From NCBI GenBank assembly GCA_018894105.1, contig CM032123.1:25831744-25895743 (forward strand): a stretch of DNA of 64,000 bases. The letters run 5' to 3'. The position numbers and the translations under genes are program-made. The stretch's first letter is position 1. The number at the start of each line of letters is the position of its first letter. The DNA is from Jacaranda mimosifolia. Its lineage: Eukaryota > Streptophyta > Magnoliopsida > Lamiales > Bignoniaceae. Below the pieces are notes generated by a model. It worked only from the letters and a program-made list of their open reading frames with translations, searched no databases and was not told where the DNA came from. This document shows, piece by piece, positions 23,486 through 34,722 of this stretch.

Positions 23486-24335
23486 TAAGGGTAGGCATGG
23501 TTTGGTTTGGCTCGAAAAATCCTACCGAACCAAATCGATTCGAAAATTTGGTTTGGTGAGGTTTGGAGGTGTAAAGCCAAACCATAATCGCATAAGAAGA
23601 AAAGAACTGCACCATTTGAAATTGGTTATTATAATTTGGTAAACTAGTTCACTTTTTTTTAAAAATAATTAAATTTTAATCAATAAAAATATTAATTTTG
23701 ATTCTACTCGATTCAATTTTGTTGAACCAAATCATTTAATGTTCAATCTCAATGGACCAATCACCATCAATTTGATAATTTCTCATCACAAAATCTAAGA
23801 TATAACAAACAAATATAACTTCAAAAAATTACCAATGAATTATATAATATTCTCATCTTACATCAAAACTAACTTAAAAATTGAAAATACATCAAGCAAG
23901 CAACATCTCCATCTTATATCATATTTATTAAACACTATGAACAATGTAGCTTCAACATTAAGAATATGTCAAACAATCAAGATGAAGACACTAATTAAGC
24001 TAAGTCCAAAATTAAAATACTTCCAATCAAACTAACGTTTATCCAAATCTCACTAACAATTAATATATAAAAATATAAGCTTTCTCCGAAAGAGATATAA
24101 ATCTCTTAAATCAAAAGTTGGACAATCAACTTAATTTTTTAAATTATTAATTTTTATTTTTAAATTAAATTGGTTTGATTCGGTTAACTTTGGTTAACCG
24201 AATTGCATATAGTAAGTAAGTAACTGAGCCAATTTTTGCTAAAAGAATGGCATTGTTAAGGAACTAGTTTGGATGGTTCAATGTTTTTTGGTTTGCCACT
24301 TTAGTTCAGCTTTTTGGTTTTGTTGGCCATCCCTA
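23486..24335. mobile_element. hAT-like MITE, 850 bp
   Basis: Left end TAAGGGTAGGCATGGTTTGG and right end (reverse complement) TAGGGATGGCCAACAAAACC are imperfect inverted repeats of the TAGGGATGGC hAT type. Flanks GTAAGAAC (23478-23485) and GTAAGGAT (24336-24343) match at 6 of 8 positions. Inside, GGTTTGG and CCAAACC words cluster near the left end and TTGGTTTGATTCGGTTAACT lies towards the right. No transposase. Confidence 0.62.
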
Positions 24336-24343
24336 GTAAGGAT

Positions 24344-24959
24344 GAATGGTTTACAGATGGAAAGATACTAGCAATGGGGGCATAGCAGAGTGGTGGTGGT
24401 GATAATATATAAAAATATATAAGCAATGGTTCATGAGAAAAGGTTAGAAGAGGACTAGTAGAAGATGTAGAAAAAAGGGATCAGCAAAGATATAAAACTA
24501 GAAGAGATCTTAGAATGATGATTATCTCTAAAATTAGTTAACATAGATCTAAAAAAGGTGACATCAACCAAAGTGAACGATCGATGAGAGACTAGACCAT
24601 AATGATAACACCTTTCTTGTGTACGAAAGTACTGTACAAAAGTATACTTGACCAATCGAGGTGACAATTTGCCATGATCAAAGAAGAAAGGTGAACAAAG
24701 TAAAACCAGCTAAAGACTTGAGAAGTAGCACTAAACAAATAATGGCCGAAATTAAGGTAAGAGTGAGGAATATCCATATAAATAACATTAGTGCATACGT
24801 GAATAATAAGAAAACACACAATAAGTACAATAAACACTATCTTCTTGTTGCGGGGCACTTATCTAAACACAATAAGTATAATAAATACACAAATATTGTT
24901 GACTATGGAAGCATAAGCTTTTCTCTAAACTCTACTTCTTAAGCGTCCACTATCTTCTA
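24344..24959. other. spacer, no gene seen
   Basis: The short open frames on both strands here have no recognisable motif and look like chance. Confidence 0.4.
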
Positions 24960-26330
24960 GTTGTGAGGCACTCTTAGGTTCTTAGGTTCGCCCCATCACA
25001 AGAGATTCACATTCCATTTTGGGACCGTTCATCATCTTTTATGGTGCTTTGGTAGTTGTTGTTTCTCCAGTGTGAATATACTTATTGGCTCGAATCATGA
25101 GCTTCTTTAAAGTGGTTAGGCATTTGCCTACTGTGAGTTTCTTGAACCTCCTATGTCATACGCCTTGTTGTAGATGCTGGGTAAGAATTCTAAATTGAGG
25201 TGGGAAATCTCATGTACTATTTGGATAAAATACTTTTGCTGGTTTTCTCCTTCCTTATACTTTATGGTGAACAAGTGGGCAACAGTCCTAAGGTACCTCC
25301 ACTTGGCTAAAAAGTTGTCCAGGAGGCATTACACTGACCTTTCCAATTGGTGATGGTTCCAACAAGAAGCTGGTTAAGTTAAATGATGGTGTGCTCCTGT
25401 ACCACTCCAAGCACTATGCCATCATCTAGGTGCTCTTGGAGATCTTCGATTCCGTCAAACTTTAGGAGATGGGTCACTTTGAGTTCGTGGTCACGATAGA
25501 GGTGGTTGACCATGGGGGTCTAACCGCTTATTGATCTTTAAGCCCATGGGGATGGCTCTTTTCTCAAATTAGATCGCAATATGTGCGACCAACCTTGGGG
25601 GAGCAGACGACGAGGTTATCTCGTCTTCTCCTCCTGCTCTTATGGGTTGCTCCTTTAGGCATTTTCATATGGCATATGGGGATATCATATTTGCTGAGGT
25701 CCATTCGAGGTGTCTCCCATTAGTACTATTTTGATTTCCTAAGCAATATGCTAGACCGACTCTTGAGGATGTAATATTTTATAGTTCCGTAGTAAGTCTT
25801 GGTGAGTGAAGTTCTACAACACTCCATGCTATCGCATTTGCTGCCATCGATATTGAGACGTCTTCTGCTAATTTCTTCAGGACCTCTTGAGTAGTTTATA
25901 GCATTGGTCCTCTAAGGAGCAGGGCTTGCAGCTCCTATGGTACTTCAGATACTAGGAGTGTGTTGAGTGCTTGTCCAGCTGCCGAGAAGGGCAGTTCATC
26001 TAGTTGATTGCTCTCTGTGTTCTTGCCTCAAGGTACCTTAGGGCGTTGGAGTCTCGAGCTAGATCTCATCTACACGCTCAACGTTTGTATGTCCTTTTCG
26101 GAAATCAATGTAATGTTGAGTTTTTGCTCCTGAAACACGTTTGTATAGAGTTAGAGCTTGAATTTTATAAATAATTGCTTAAATTCCCTTTTGGCTTGAT
26201 GAGTGATATTTATATTAATTAAGTCGTTGGTAGGTTTTGATCCACTTGAGTTGGGGAGCCCATCTTGGTGGGCTCATTTCCCCCCTTTTTCATTTACTTA
26301 TTGAATTAATTTGACTGATTTACAATTTCT
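24960..26330 (-). mobile_element. gypsy-family fragment with LTR and gag (copy B)
   Basis: Reading on the - strand, an LTR-like block (about 26330-26105) is followed by a decayed gag region. The LTR shares ordered words with copy A: AGATGGGCTC, AAGCCAAAAGG, TTTAAGCAATTATTT and, as in copy C, AAGCTCTAACT and CAGGAGCAAAAA. It lacks a second LTR and anything resembling pol. The relationship to copies A and C is through the LTR; the gag segment is only distantly similar. Confidence 0.5.
24980..26050 (-). pseudogene. gypsy gag remnant, copy B
   Basis: On the - strand near 25450 one frame reads KFDGIEDLQEHLDDG, the start of a gag domain. Near 25330-25210 another reads CLLDNFLAKWRYLRTVAHLFT followed by IKYKEGENQQKYFIQ, matching the gag pattern IKQ-x-EGE-x-L-x-x-Y-(I/V)-x-x-F. 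Stops and frameshifts break it. Nothing after it on the - strand is recognisable as protease. Confidence 0.55.
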
Positions 26331-26494
26331 ACTAACAATAGTTGCATGACCAGGATGAGTTAAACTATTTTTACTTTTTTACTTTTTGGATCACATTTTG
26401 TCATATCACTATCAAACTCAAATTTTCAATTCGATTTTAATGTGGAAGTTTATTTTTAATTAGGTTGATTTACAATTTCCACTAATATAATAGC

Positions 26495-27414
26495 TAGGGC
26501 CGTCTCAACAAAATTAGAGATCTAAGGTGAATATGAAAATAAGGTCTTGAATGTATTTAATAAAAAAAATAAATTTCTAATATATACATCTTTCTAGTAA
26601 GCTTTTTTCATTTTATAGGTCAAAAGAAATCCCAATAAAATATTATTGCCTAAATTTTATTTTCCTAACATTATGAGATGCAAAATTATTAATTATACTT
26701 TTACAATCAATTTCTTATAACATTTGCATTTTAATTGATAGCATAGTTATCCCATCTAATCTTTCTTAATATATTGTTGACCTTAGGTAAGATTTTATCA
26801 GTTTCAATAGTAAAAATTAGAAGCTATCCTAGAACTTACTATCTTAGAACACAACTTATTTCTTTTGTCAGAAAAAGAAGAGAAGATGGAACTGATAATA
26901 AATAATAAAATAAGAAAAAAAAAAGAAATGAAACCTTAATTTATATTGAAATAAAGTTGAATTTAATGTTATTTAGTCAACAATATTGGAACAGTATTTA
27001 GTGATTTGCATTAAATAAAAGAAAGAAGGAAGTAGTTAGGATTTTGATGAGGAAAATAGTAGTTATTCAAAAAGCGAGAGGAGATAGGAGAATCAAAAGT
27101 AATGACATTTAAATTTATATTTGATCAATTATAATCAATCAATTAATTATTGTAACTTTAAGTAATAAGGCCTCCAAATTGAAGGCCTTATACTTTTTCT
27201 CATCCCTAAAATTAAAAAGAAATAGAGAAACAATATATGTATAAGGCTTCTAAATTAAAAGCCTTATATGTTTTTTTTAGGCATGAAATGTATAAAAATC
27301 CTTATATTTTTATTTTTCAGACCTCAAATATAAAAGAGAAAAATATATATAGGAGGCTTTCAAATTTTGAAAGTTTAAGGCGACCGCCTTTCTTAATTAA
27401 AAATAAAGTCACTG
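26495..27414. mobile_element. possible decayed hAT-like element
   Basis: The left end TAGGGCCGTCTCAACAAAAT leads into ATCTAAGGTGAA; the right part has an inverted-looking TTAAGGCGACCGCC (27374-27387) and may end CAGTGACTTT in reverse complement. Plant hAT relics often begin with (C/T)AGGGCCG and carry CTAAGGCGA-type words. AAGGCCTT-type words recur inside (27167-27265). The flanking 8-mers agree poorly, so ends and class are tentative. Confidence 0.3.
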
Positions 27415-27858
27415 CTGATAACAATATTTACTATGACAATGATGTTATTGTATGTAACACGATAATTTCCAATACTGATTAATACTTGCAAGTTGTAACT
27501 GGTGAAAAGATTACCTTAATCTTGCTCATACAAACTCAAATTTATTAATTTTTTTTTATAAAAAAGTAACTATTGTTTATACCGAATAATCAAGATTAAA
27601 ATAATTCAAAGTTTCATGCGATTGATTTTCATATGAATTCAACTTCAAGTTTACATATATAATTAATTAAAGCAAAGAATGATGCAAAAGAAACAGCCAT
27701 CCCATGGCAAACAATTTCAGTAACAAAATACCGAAAAGAGCTAATAAAAAAAGAAAGGAGAAATAAGCAGACGACACCGTATCTCCTTTATTGGTTTCTA
27801 AACCCCTCCAAATTCCAAAACCCAAAGCCCTAAACTGAAAATAATAGCAGAAACGAAA
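27415..27858 (+). promoter_or_regulatory. upstream region of RPL2
   Basis: The 444 bases before the start codon are AT-rich. The last 80 bases contain ACCCCTCCAAATTCCAAAACCC and AAGCCCTAAAC (about 27824-27834), similar to the telobox AAACCCTAA common near start sites of plant ribosomal protein genes. No convincing TATA box was found at a fixed distance. The assignment as promoter rests on position. Confidence 0.35.
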
Positions 27859-30800
27859 ATGGCGTTCTACAGAGCTCGCTTGGCTTCATCAGCTCTCCTC
27901 CGTGCAATTCCTCACACTCCTTCTCGACCTCTCACTTCTAGTAGGCCATGTTTCTTTCTCCACATATACGTATACATGTGTATACATATCATTGTTATTT
28001 GTTTGGATTCAATCATAGTATTCGTGAAATTTTCGTAAATTACAATGTCAATGGTTGAGTATTAATTTAAGGAATTTAATAGGTTGGAAAAAAAAGATTT
28101 TAATCGATGATCTTTAACTCGTCGATTGATTTTGCTAGTGGGTTCTGGAAAATAGAAATGCCGAAACTAGAAATTTGACACTTGTTGGATCTGCGATTTA
28201 GCGGAGTAAAGTGAAAAGTAAGTAAACGCACTGCATGCTGAATTCATGAAGTGTAAAATAGTATTATGGGCTAAGTTCAAGTTGCCCAAAGGTTGGTATC
28301 GCACCAAAAGTGTGGGTTTGTCCACTTTCATATCTGTTGATAGTTGGTCGTTGCAAATGGCTGATTGTTGATTGCCAATTTTTCGTTTATAATTGATATT
28401 CTTTACAGAATATTTTTTCTTTTGTTGATTGCTAATTAGTTGTTTATAATTTCTTTATATAATCCTGTATGTAATTGTTTTATTCCAAAAATAAAAATAA
28501 AATAAAAAGACTAATGGCTGAAGCCTGGAGCATAGTCTAATTGACTAATTCATCATGCTCACAACTTCAATTGGTTCCTTTGTGGCATGCATAGATCTTG
28601 ATACTTCTAACTTTGAGCCGGCTTCTAATTATGAAACAAATTGCATAAGCCATTCTCCTTAGTTGATTGCTGTTCCCTTATGCATTATCCTGACTATTTT
28701 ATTATATTTTTTATTTGCTGTCATTTGAATGTGAGTAACTACTAGAGTTTTTTATTAGATTTTGCCTGATTTGCAGGTGCAATTGAGACTGTGGAGTCCA
28801 AAGCGGTGCCATCATGGAAGTCTATGATGGCCCAGATGTTGACACAGGACATAAGCTCCCATGCCGGGAGCTGTATGCCACTGTCGAATATGCGAATTGG
28901 GACCCAAATCCACAACATTGAGATTCGACCAGGCCAGGGTGGGAAACTTGTACGTGCTGCAGGGACCTCTGCTAAGATACTTACTGAGCCCAACAGGGCA
29001 ACCAGGTAAAGAAAGACTATTCGTATTATGAGAACTATACTTAAAATCATGGTATCTGATTGAGAAAATAATATATCTAAATTGATATTTTTTGGAAAAT
29101 ACTTGATAGGTCATGCATTTTATAAGACATTGACAAAAAGACAGAGACACTATTCAACTTCTAATGACCCATGCAAAGTCAATGTTGCTGTACATTTTGA
29201 TTCCATAACTGAAAAGGGTACTTTGAAATGCTTTGTTGGAGAACATAAGCCTTTGCATGTAGTGATATTGTCCACGTTGAGAAACGAAGGAATTTACGGG
29301 TGGTGATTAGTGAGTAAGAACCCATGCATTTTATTATCTCGAAGTATTTCATCTGTCAAAGAGAACTTTTTTTGGATGAGATTTTCCATTGGAAATTCAA
29401 AATAAAGCTCTACTCTTTGAAGTTAATATGCTCAAATACAATATTTCTATTCCAAGATAATAGCCAATTAGATACCTAAGATTGATCAGCCAGTTGGGTT
29501 GGTTTGGCAATTCTTTTCAGTTCTAACAAATACTCAAAAATGCGGTTTTCTCGACAGGAATTTCTGGTGGAACTCGTTGGAAATTTCCAATAGATTACTG
29601 ACAAACCCTCTGACAGGACGAAACTCTGTTGCAATGTTTGGCAGAAATATGCTGGAAATTTTCAATGGAATTTTCTTGGGAAATATGCGTCAAAGTATTA
29701 TATTTTTTTCTATTCCAATGAGTATTTAACTATTTATATATGAGTCAATACATACTAGTAAATAGTAAATCTAATTAGTATTTATATATAATTTTTTCCT
29801 GAAGTCTATGCGAATTGTAATTACTTTGTATATATAATAGTAATTATGTAATTCAAATTAATATGTTATGTATAATTAGTATTTATATCCATTGTGCATT
29901 TATTATACAATTATAAGTACTACTGTAATTATAATTTACTTCTAATTTTAATACATTTCTAATTCTAATTTACATCTAACTAATACACTAATGCATTTCT
30001 AATTTGAACTAATACAATTACATTAAAATTACAGATACTAATAGAATTATAATTTATTCTAACTTTAATACATTTCTATTTCTAATTCTAATTAGTGTAC
30101 TAATACATTTCTAATTATAATTAATACAAATTATATATTCATCCTTAAACTCTTATTAGGATTGAAAATTAAAAATTAGAAATACTTATAAATACTAACC
30201 AGGAGTATAATAATATATATTAATATATTAATTGTATTAATTATAATTAGAAATTAGAATTGTATTTACATAGTAATAAAGCTAAAAGTAAAACTAGAAA
30301 TGTTTTAGAATTAGAATTATATAATTGTATTATAAATGTATTATTGTATTTATACTAATTAGAATGAGCATGCTAATTTTTATTAATGTATTAATTGTAT
30401 TAATTATAATTAGAAATGTATTAGTACACTAATTAGAATTAGAAATAGAAATGTATTAAAGTTAGAATAAATTATAATTCTATTAGTATCTGTAATTTTA
30501 ATGTAATTGTATTAGTTCAAATTAGAAATGCATTAGTGTATTAGTTAGATGCAAATTAGAATTAGAAATGTATTAAAATTAGAAGTAAATTATAATTACA
30601 TTAGTACTTATAATTGTATAATAAATGCACAATGGATATAAATACTAATTATACATAACATATTAATTTGAATTACATAATTACTATTATATATACAAAG
30701 TAATAGTAAATAGTAAATCTAATTAGTATTTATATATAATTTTTTCCTGAAGTCTATGCGAATTGTAATTTTTCCCCCGTTCCTCCAAACATTCTGAAGA

Positions 30801-31747
30801 AGTAGTGGCGGTGTTTCAATGGATTTTTATTCTGTCGGAATGTTCATCTGTAATATGATGGAAATTTCTGATGGAAGTTTTCTGATGGAAATTCAATACT
30901 TTGAGTACTGTTAGTGGTTGTACTCACTCTCAAGGAGGGGTGTTGATATCTGAGGCCTGTTGAACGTTAAAAATCTGAAGCAAAATGTATAACAGTACAA
31001 CTAATGTACATTATGCTTCAGAAATTGAATGTTTCTTGTTTGAAATTGACTATAAGCAACTGGCAATTCCAGCACACCTTTCGTGTGTTTGCTTATTGTG
31101 GTTTTGATTGAATTTTTGTATTAGATTTGCTTCCATTGTATAAAATACCACAATTTTTGCTGCACATCATGTCTCAGATATTTGCTTGCAGGTTCTGCAT
31201 AGATTCATGGAACCTTTTCTTCTAGTAAGGGTAGGACATTATGAGAATTACGCCCAAGCTCAGTGCTGTACTTAATCACCAGCTTTGTATGTTGTGCCTA
31301 TGTTTCCTGATGGAAGCTTTCCAGTAAATATTCTGGTCATATGCTTACAGACTGCAAAACATGCATGGTTAATCTACTGCATATTATTTGTTATGACCAC
31401 ACATAATTGGTGCTTCAGTTCATCCTTTGCTTTCGTTTAGGTATTGTGAGATAAAGCTGCCATCTGGGGCCAAGAAACTGATAGACAAGAGATGTAGGGC
31501 GACGATAGGCATGGTTTCAAACCCGGAACATGGATCGAAGAAGCTGAGGAAGGCCGGGCAAAGTCGATGGTTGGGGCGGAGGCCAGTTGTGAGAGGTGTT
31601 GCCATGAACCCAATTGATCATCCGCATGGTGGTGGTGAAGGAAGGAGTAAGAGCAGTGGGAGTCATGGGCGAGTCTCCCTTACCCCCTGGGGGAAGCCTA
31701 CTAAGTGTGGATACAAAACTGCCCGACTTAAGAAAAGGATGCTCTGA
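27859..31747 (+). CDS. RPL2: mitochondrial ribosomal protein L2, C-terminal half, nuclear-encoded
   Basis: Three exons: 27859-27940, 28777-29005 and 31441-31747, joined by GT-AG introns of 836 and 2435 bases. Phases agree (A|GT gives Ser28; AG|G gives Arg). The product has 205 residues. Residues 1-29 are rich in Arg, Ser and Ala with no acid, a typical mitochondrial presequence. From [20 protein letters not shown] onward it follows the C-terminal domain of bacterial-type L2, including [24 protein letters not shown] and [14 protein letters not shown] near the peptidyl-transferase centre. The N-terminal OB-fold half of L2 is absent. In many eudicots mitochondrial rpl2 split and its 3' half moved to the nucleus, which fits. 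The protein would join the mitoribosome large subunit. Intron 2 carries a CACTA-like element. The frame is intact. Confidence 0.93.
29518..30916. mobile_element. CACTA-like non-autonomous element in RPL2 intron 2
   Basis: The right end, reverse complemented, starts CACTAACAGTACTCAAAG; the left end reads CAGTTCTAACAAATACTCAA, the same after a small insertion or shift. Inside both ends are short GGAAATTTCT and GATGGAA-type subterminal repeats (left about 29560-29700, right about 30815-30895), as in En/Spm elements. A 3-bp duplication is not clear at the left (GTT is possible). No transposase. Most of the interior is a giant palindrome. Confidence 0.55.
29757..30769. repeat. 310-bp-arm palindrome flanked by 65-bp direct repeats
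   Basis: Arms at 29820-30129 and 30395-30704 are near-identical reverse complements, each 310 bases, around a 265-base loop. Directly outside, a 65-base direct repeat starts AGTAAATAGTAAATCTAATT at 29757 (to 29821) and at 30705 (to 30769). The arms are very AT-rich. Transcribed RPL2 pre-mRNA would contain this hairpin. Confidence 0.9.
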
Positions 31748-34722
31748 AAGAGGAGGGCTGCTGTCGCTTTTTGCCCCAACTTGTTTTGCTGATTTTTATC
31801 AATGTACTTAAATTATTTTAAGATGAACCTAATTGGAAGAAAAATGACGTACTTGGTGCCTTGAAGTTGTATATTCCTCCAATAATACCAAAACTTCCTT
31901 TGCATTGATATACTTGGCTGTCCGTTGTTTTCCATTTCCAAATGCTCGGATATTCACAGGATTAGACTCTTTGAAGGTTTAAGTCTTTTGTCATGGTTTA
32001 CTTTGAATATGATGTCTCTTCTCAACAGATAGTAGAGTATTAGGTAAACGTAAAATTTTGGCGGGTTGGTTCATTCCTGTGAACTCTGTGTTTGGCCTTG
32101 GCGATGAAATGGGACAAATTGGACTGGTTGTCTTTTTCCTGGGGATCTCACCATTTTGTGTTGATGGTGAGCTGGGATTGTTGTAATTCTAGGTGAAATT
32201 CTTTACCAGTTGGATCCATTAAAATATTACTGGATTAATAGAAGGGCTCGATGGGAAAAAAAATTATCTTTATAACTTAATGATTAATAATAAATTGAGT
32301 TTACGTTCCTATTTTGCATAATTTAATAATTAATAACGTATATGATAGCATAATCGATAATTCTACCTAAACCTTGCTAAGATATTATTTTAAACACATG
32401 ATTAATTTAATAATTTAATTTGACATTAATACAATTAAATTAATTCTATTATTTAAGAAAATAAAAGCAATTTCAACTTGAAGTGACAGATGGTATAAAT
32501 TTAGCTCTATTTGAAAAGATAAACAGAGAAAATTTATTCTTTCAATCAAATATATTCCATTCTCAACCACAATCAGTACAATCTTTTTTACACCTTTTCC
32601 AAGTTGAAAAAAAAAAAAAAATTCAGTTCCATATGGTTGAGTCAAAATGGACTTTGCTGTTGTTGGCAGTTTTCTCATATACCTTGACAAATAGAAGCAC
32701 AAAGGGTTTGCAAAATATTTTCATGCATATTGCTGCAAGCCATAAAAATTAGCACACTTGAAAATCTATTAATATATCAAGCAAGAAACATCATCATCGA
32801 AATCACACAACAAACCCCCGAGGATGGCCAGCAAGAAATTTTTGTTTAGAGTATGAAAAAGTAAGAGATGGGATGGGGTTTGAAATCTCCAAGTTTTTTT
32901 TACAAGGTCATCAGATATGTTTTTTTACACAATTAAATTTTCCTTTCTTACATCCTCCACACATACTTATAGCTAGGAGCTAGGGTACACACAATACTAA
33001 TAATAAACAAGAAAATACTTTGACATGGGCTCGTTTTGTTACGACACAATACAAGTGGTGAATAACTTGATGCTGCTCAAGGTTGATTTATGAGGCCATC
33101 CTACCACACAAAAACCATGCCACCATGAAGCCAAGAAGAGTTGGATATCTGAAATTATACAACAGATAAAGTGAGGCTAAGGTGGAACACATGATGAAGA
33201 TCCAATGACCTGAACTCAATTATAACAATACTGTTGCATACCTGTAATTGTAAATCAAAATCAAATGGAGGAAAACTTCCTATGTCATCTCAAGCAAGCG
33301 AAGTTTGTCCCAGCTGATGTTTCAACAGTAAAGTACATGATGTTAGCCACACTTCTGACTTGCATCACTAGATCTCTTGTTCAAATACAGAAGGATAGAC
33401 AGAAAACTTATAAAACAAAAAGGGATATGTTAGAAAGCATGGCAAGTGACAACAATATAACTTTTCTTTTGCATGAACAACCTATAGAATATAAATGAGA
33501 CTTGATTTTGGTCCTTCAAATCAATAACAAATAAACACTAAGGCTTATGAGGCCCATCTTGAATGGTAAGGACACAGGGACTAGTTCGTTACACAAACTG
33601 CTGAAGTGCAGCCACAGGAGGAGAAAAGATCAGATGGAATATAGTTCCACCAGATCTGTTATGCGGACAAGAAAACTTGTTCTGTTAATACATTCCTCAA
33701 AACCATGACAATATAAATATGCCCATGTACAAATTAATCAATGTAATATGAGAAAATATAGATCAATGAACAGTCTATATTAAGTGCTCTTCTGAAGCTA
33801 GTAAAAATAAGTTGATATTAACCTAAGAGCATTTTGTATCGCCTGTTCAAAGTTGCTTTCTTAAACAATCTGATGGGTAAAATGTTAGACTTTCAAATGA
33901 TGATAAATTACGATATTCTACCCTCATTTATGGAATGGGGTGGGAAAGAAAGAAAAGTAAAAAAAAGAAAAGAAGAAAAAACTTCCTACTCAAGTATTCA
34001 CCTAAATTTGGATTTCAAGATTAAGTTCTGTTCTGTTTCAATTTTGGAGAAGCAAAGACATAAGCAATCAGAAGGTTGTAGCATAAGAGAGCAGAGACAT
34101 ATACAATCATTACGGAATGCTGACACGCAAATATGTAAATAACCTCTGAATTGAGCCTTCCCATCCTGAACTTAATTACTCTTTTTGATGGATCTGTTGA
34201 CCTGCAACAACAAACCCCACAAAAAAAAAAAAAAAAAAAAAGAAAAAAAATAAAAAAAAAGGAAAGGTAGGGAGAAGTCATGTAAATGTACAAAAATAGA
34301 CACACTCATTTTGTGACTGAGATTCCAAACTATAAAAACTGTGCTTGGCAATCGAGTAGGTTGGAATACGTCCAATGTAGTGAAGAAAAGAAGTAGATCC
34401 AGAAAATTTGAGAAATATATTATTATGTTATCTTTCTTATCTTTATTTATACACAAAGGGAGAGGGTAGAAGATCACACTCGGGGTAAGAATGGAAACAG
34501 TGACCATATGAAGTTGAAGGGAACATTGGTAATAGAAACTAAATCTGTTTTAGGAGGTGAAATATGCAACAAAAAGAGCAGTTTCACACTATCCTTATAC
34601 ACTCATAATGTTGAGAAAAATTCCTCTTATGCAGCACTTACATGTTTACTTCACCTATCGAGGAAACACAAAATACAGTTAAATTGGTGAATTTAATAAA
34701 TAAAGGAGTGAACTATGTAAAT
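31748..34722. other. intergenic between RPL2 and the CNL gene, no gene supported
   Basis: The RPL2 3' untranslated region must lie in the first few hundred bases, and the 3' untranslated region of the - strand CNL gene at the right end. Poly(A) tracts occur near 32609-32622 and 34221-34260. Several open frames of 60-110 codons exist on both strands, but none shows a domain, composition or motif that supports a gene. Confidence 0.5.

Noticed and set aside
33265..33498. 77-codon + strand frame as a small gene
   Set aside because: No recognisable domain, signal or codon pattern; similar chance frames occur throughout the AT-rich spacer.
34213..34262. Poly(A) tract as the tail of a SINE or LINE
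   Set aside because: No target duplication, no A/B box promoter and no reverse transcriptase upstream could be seen.
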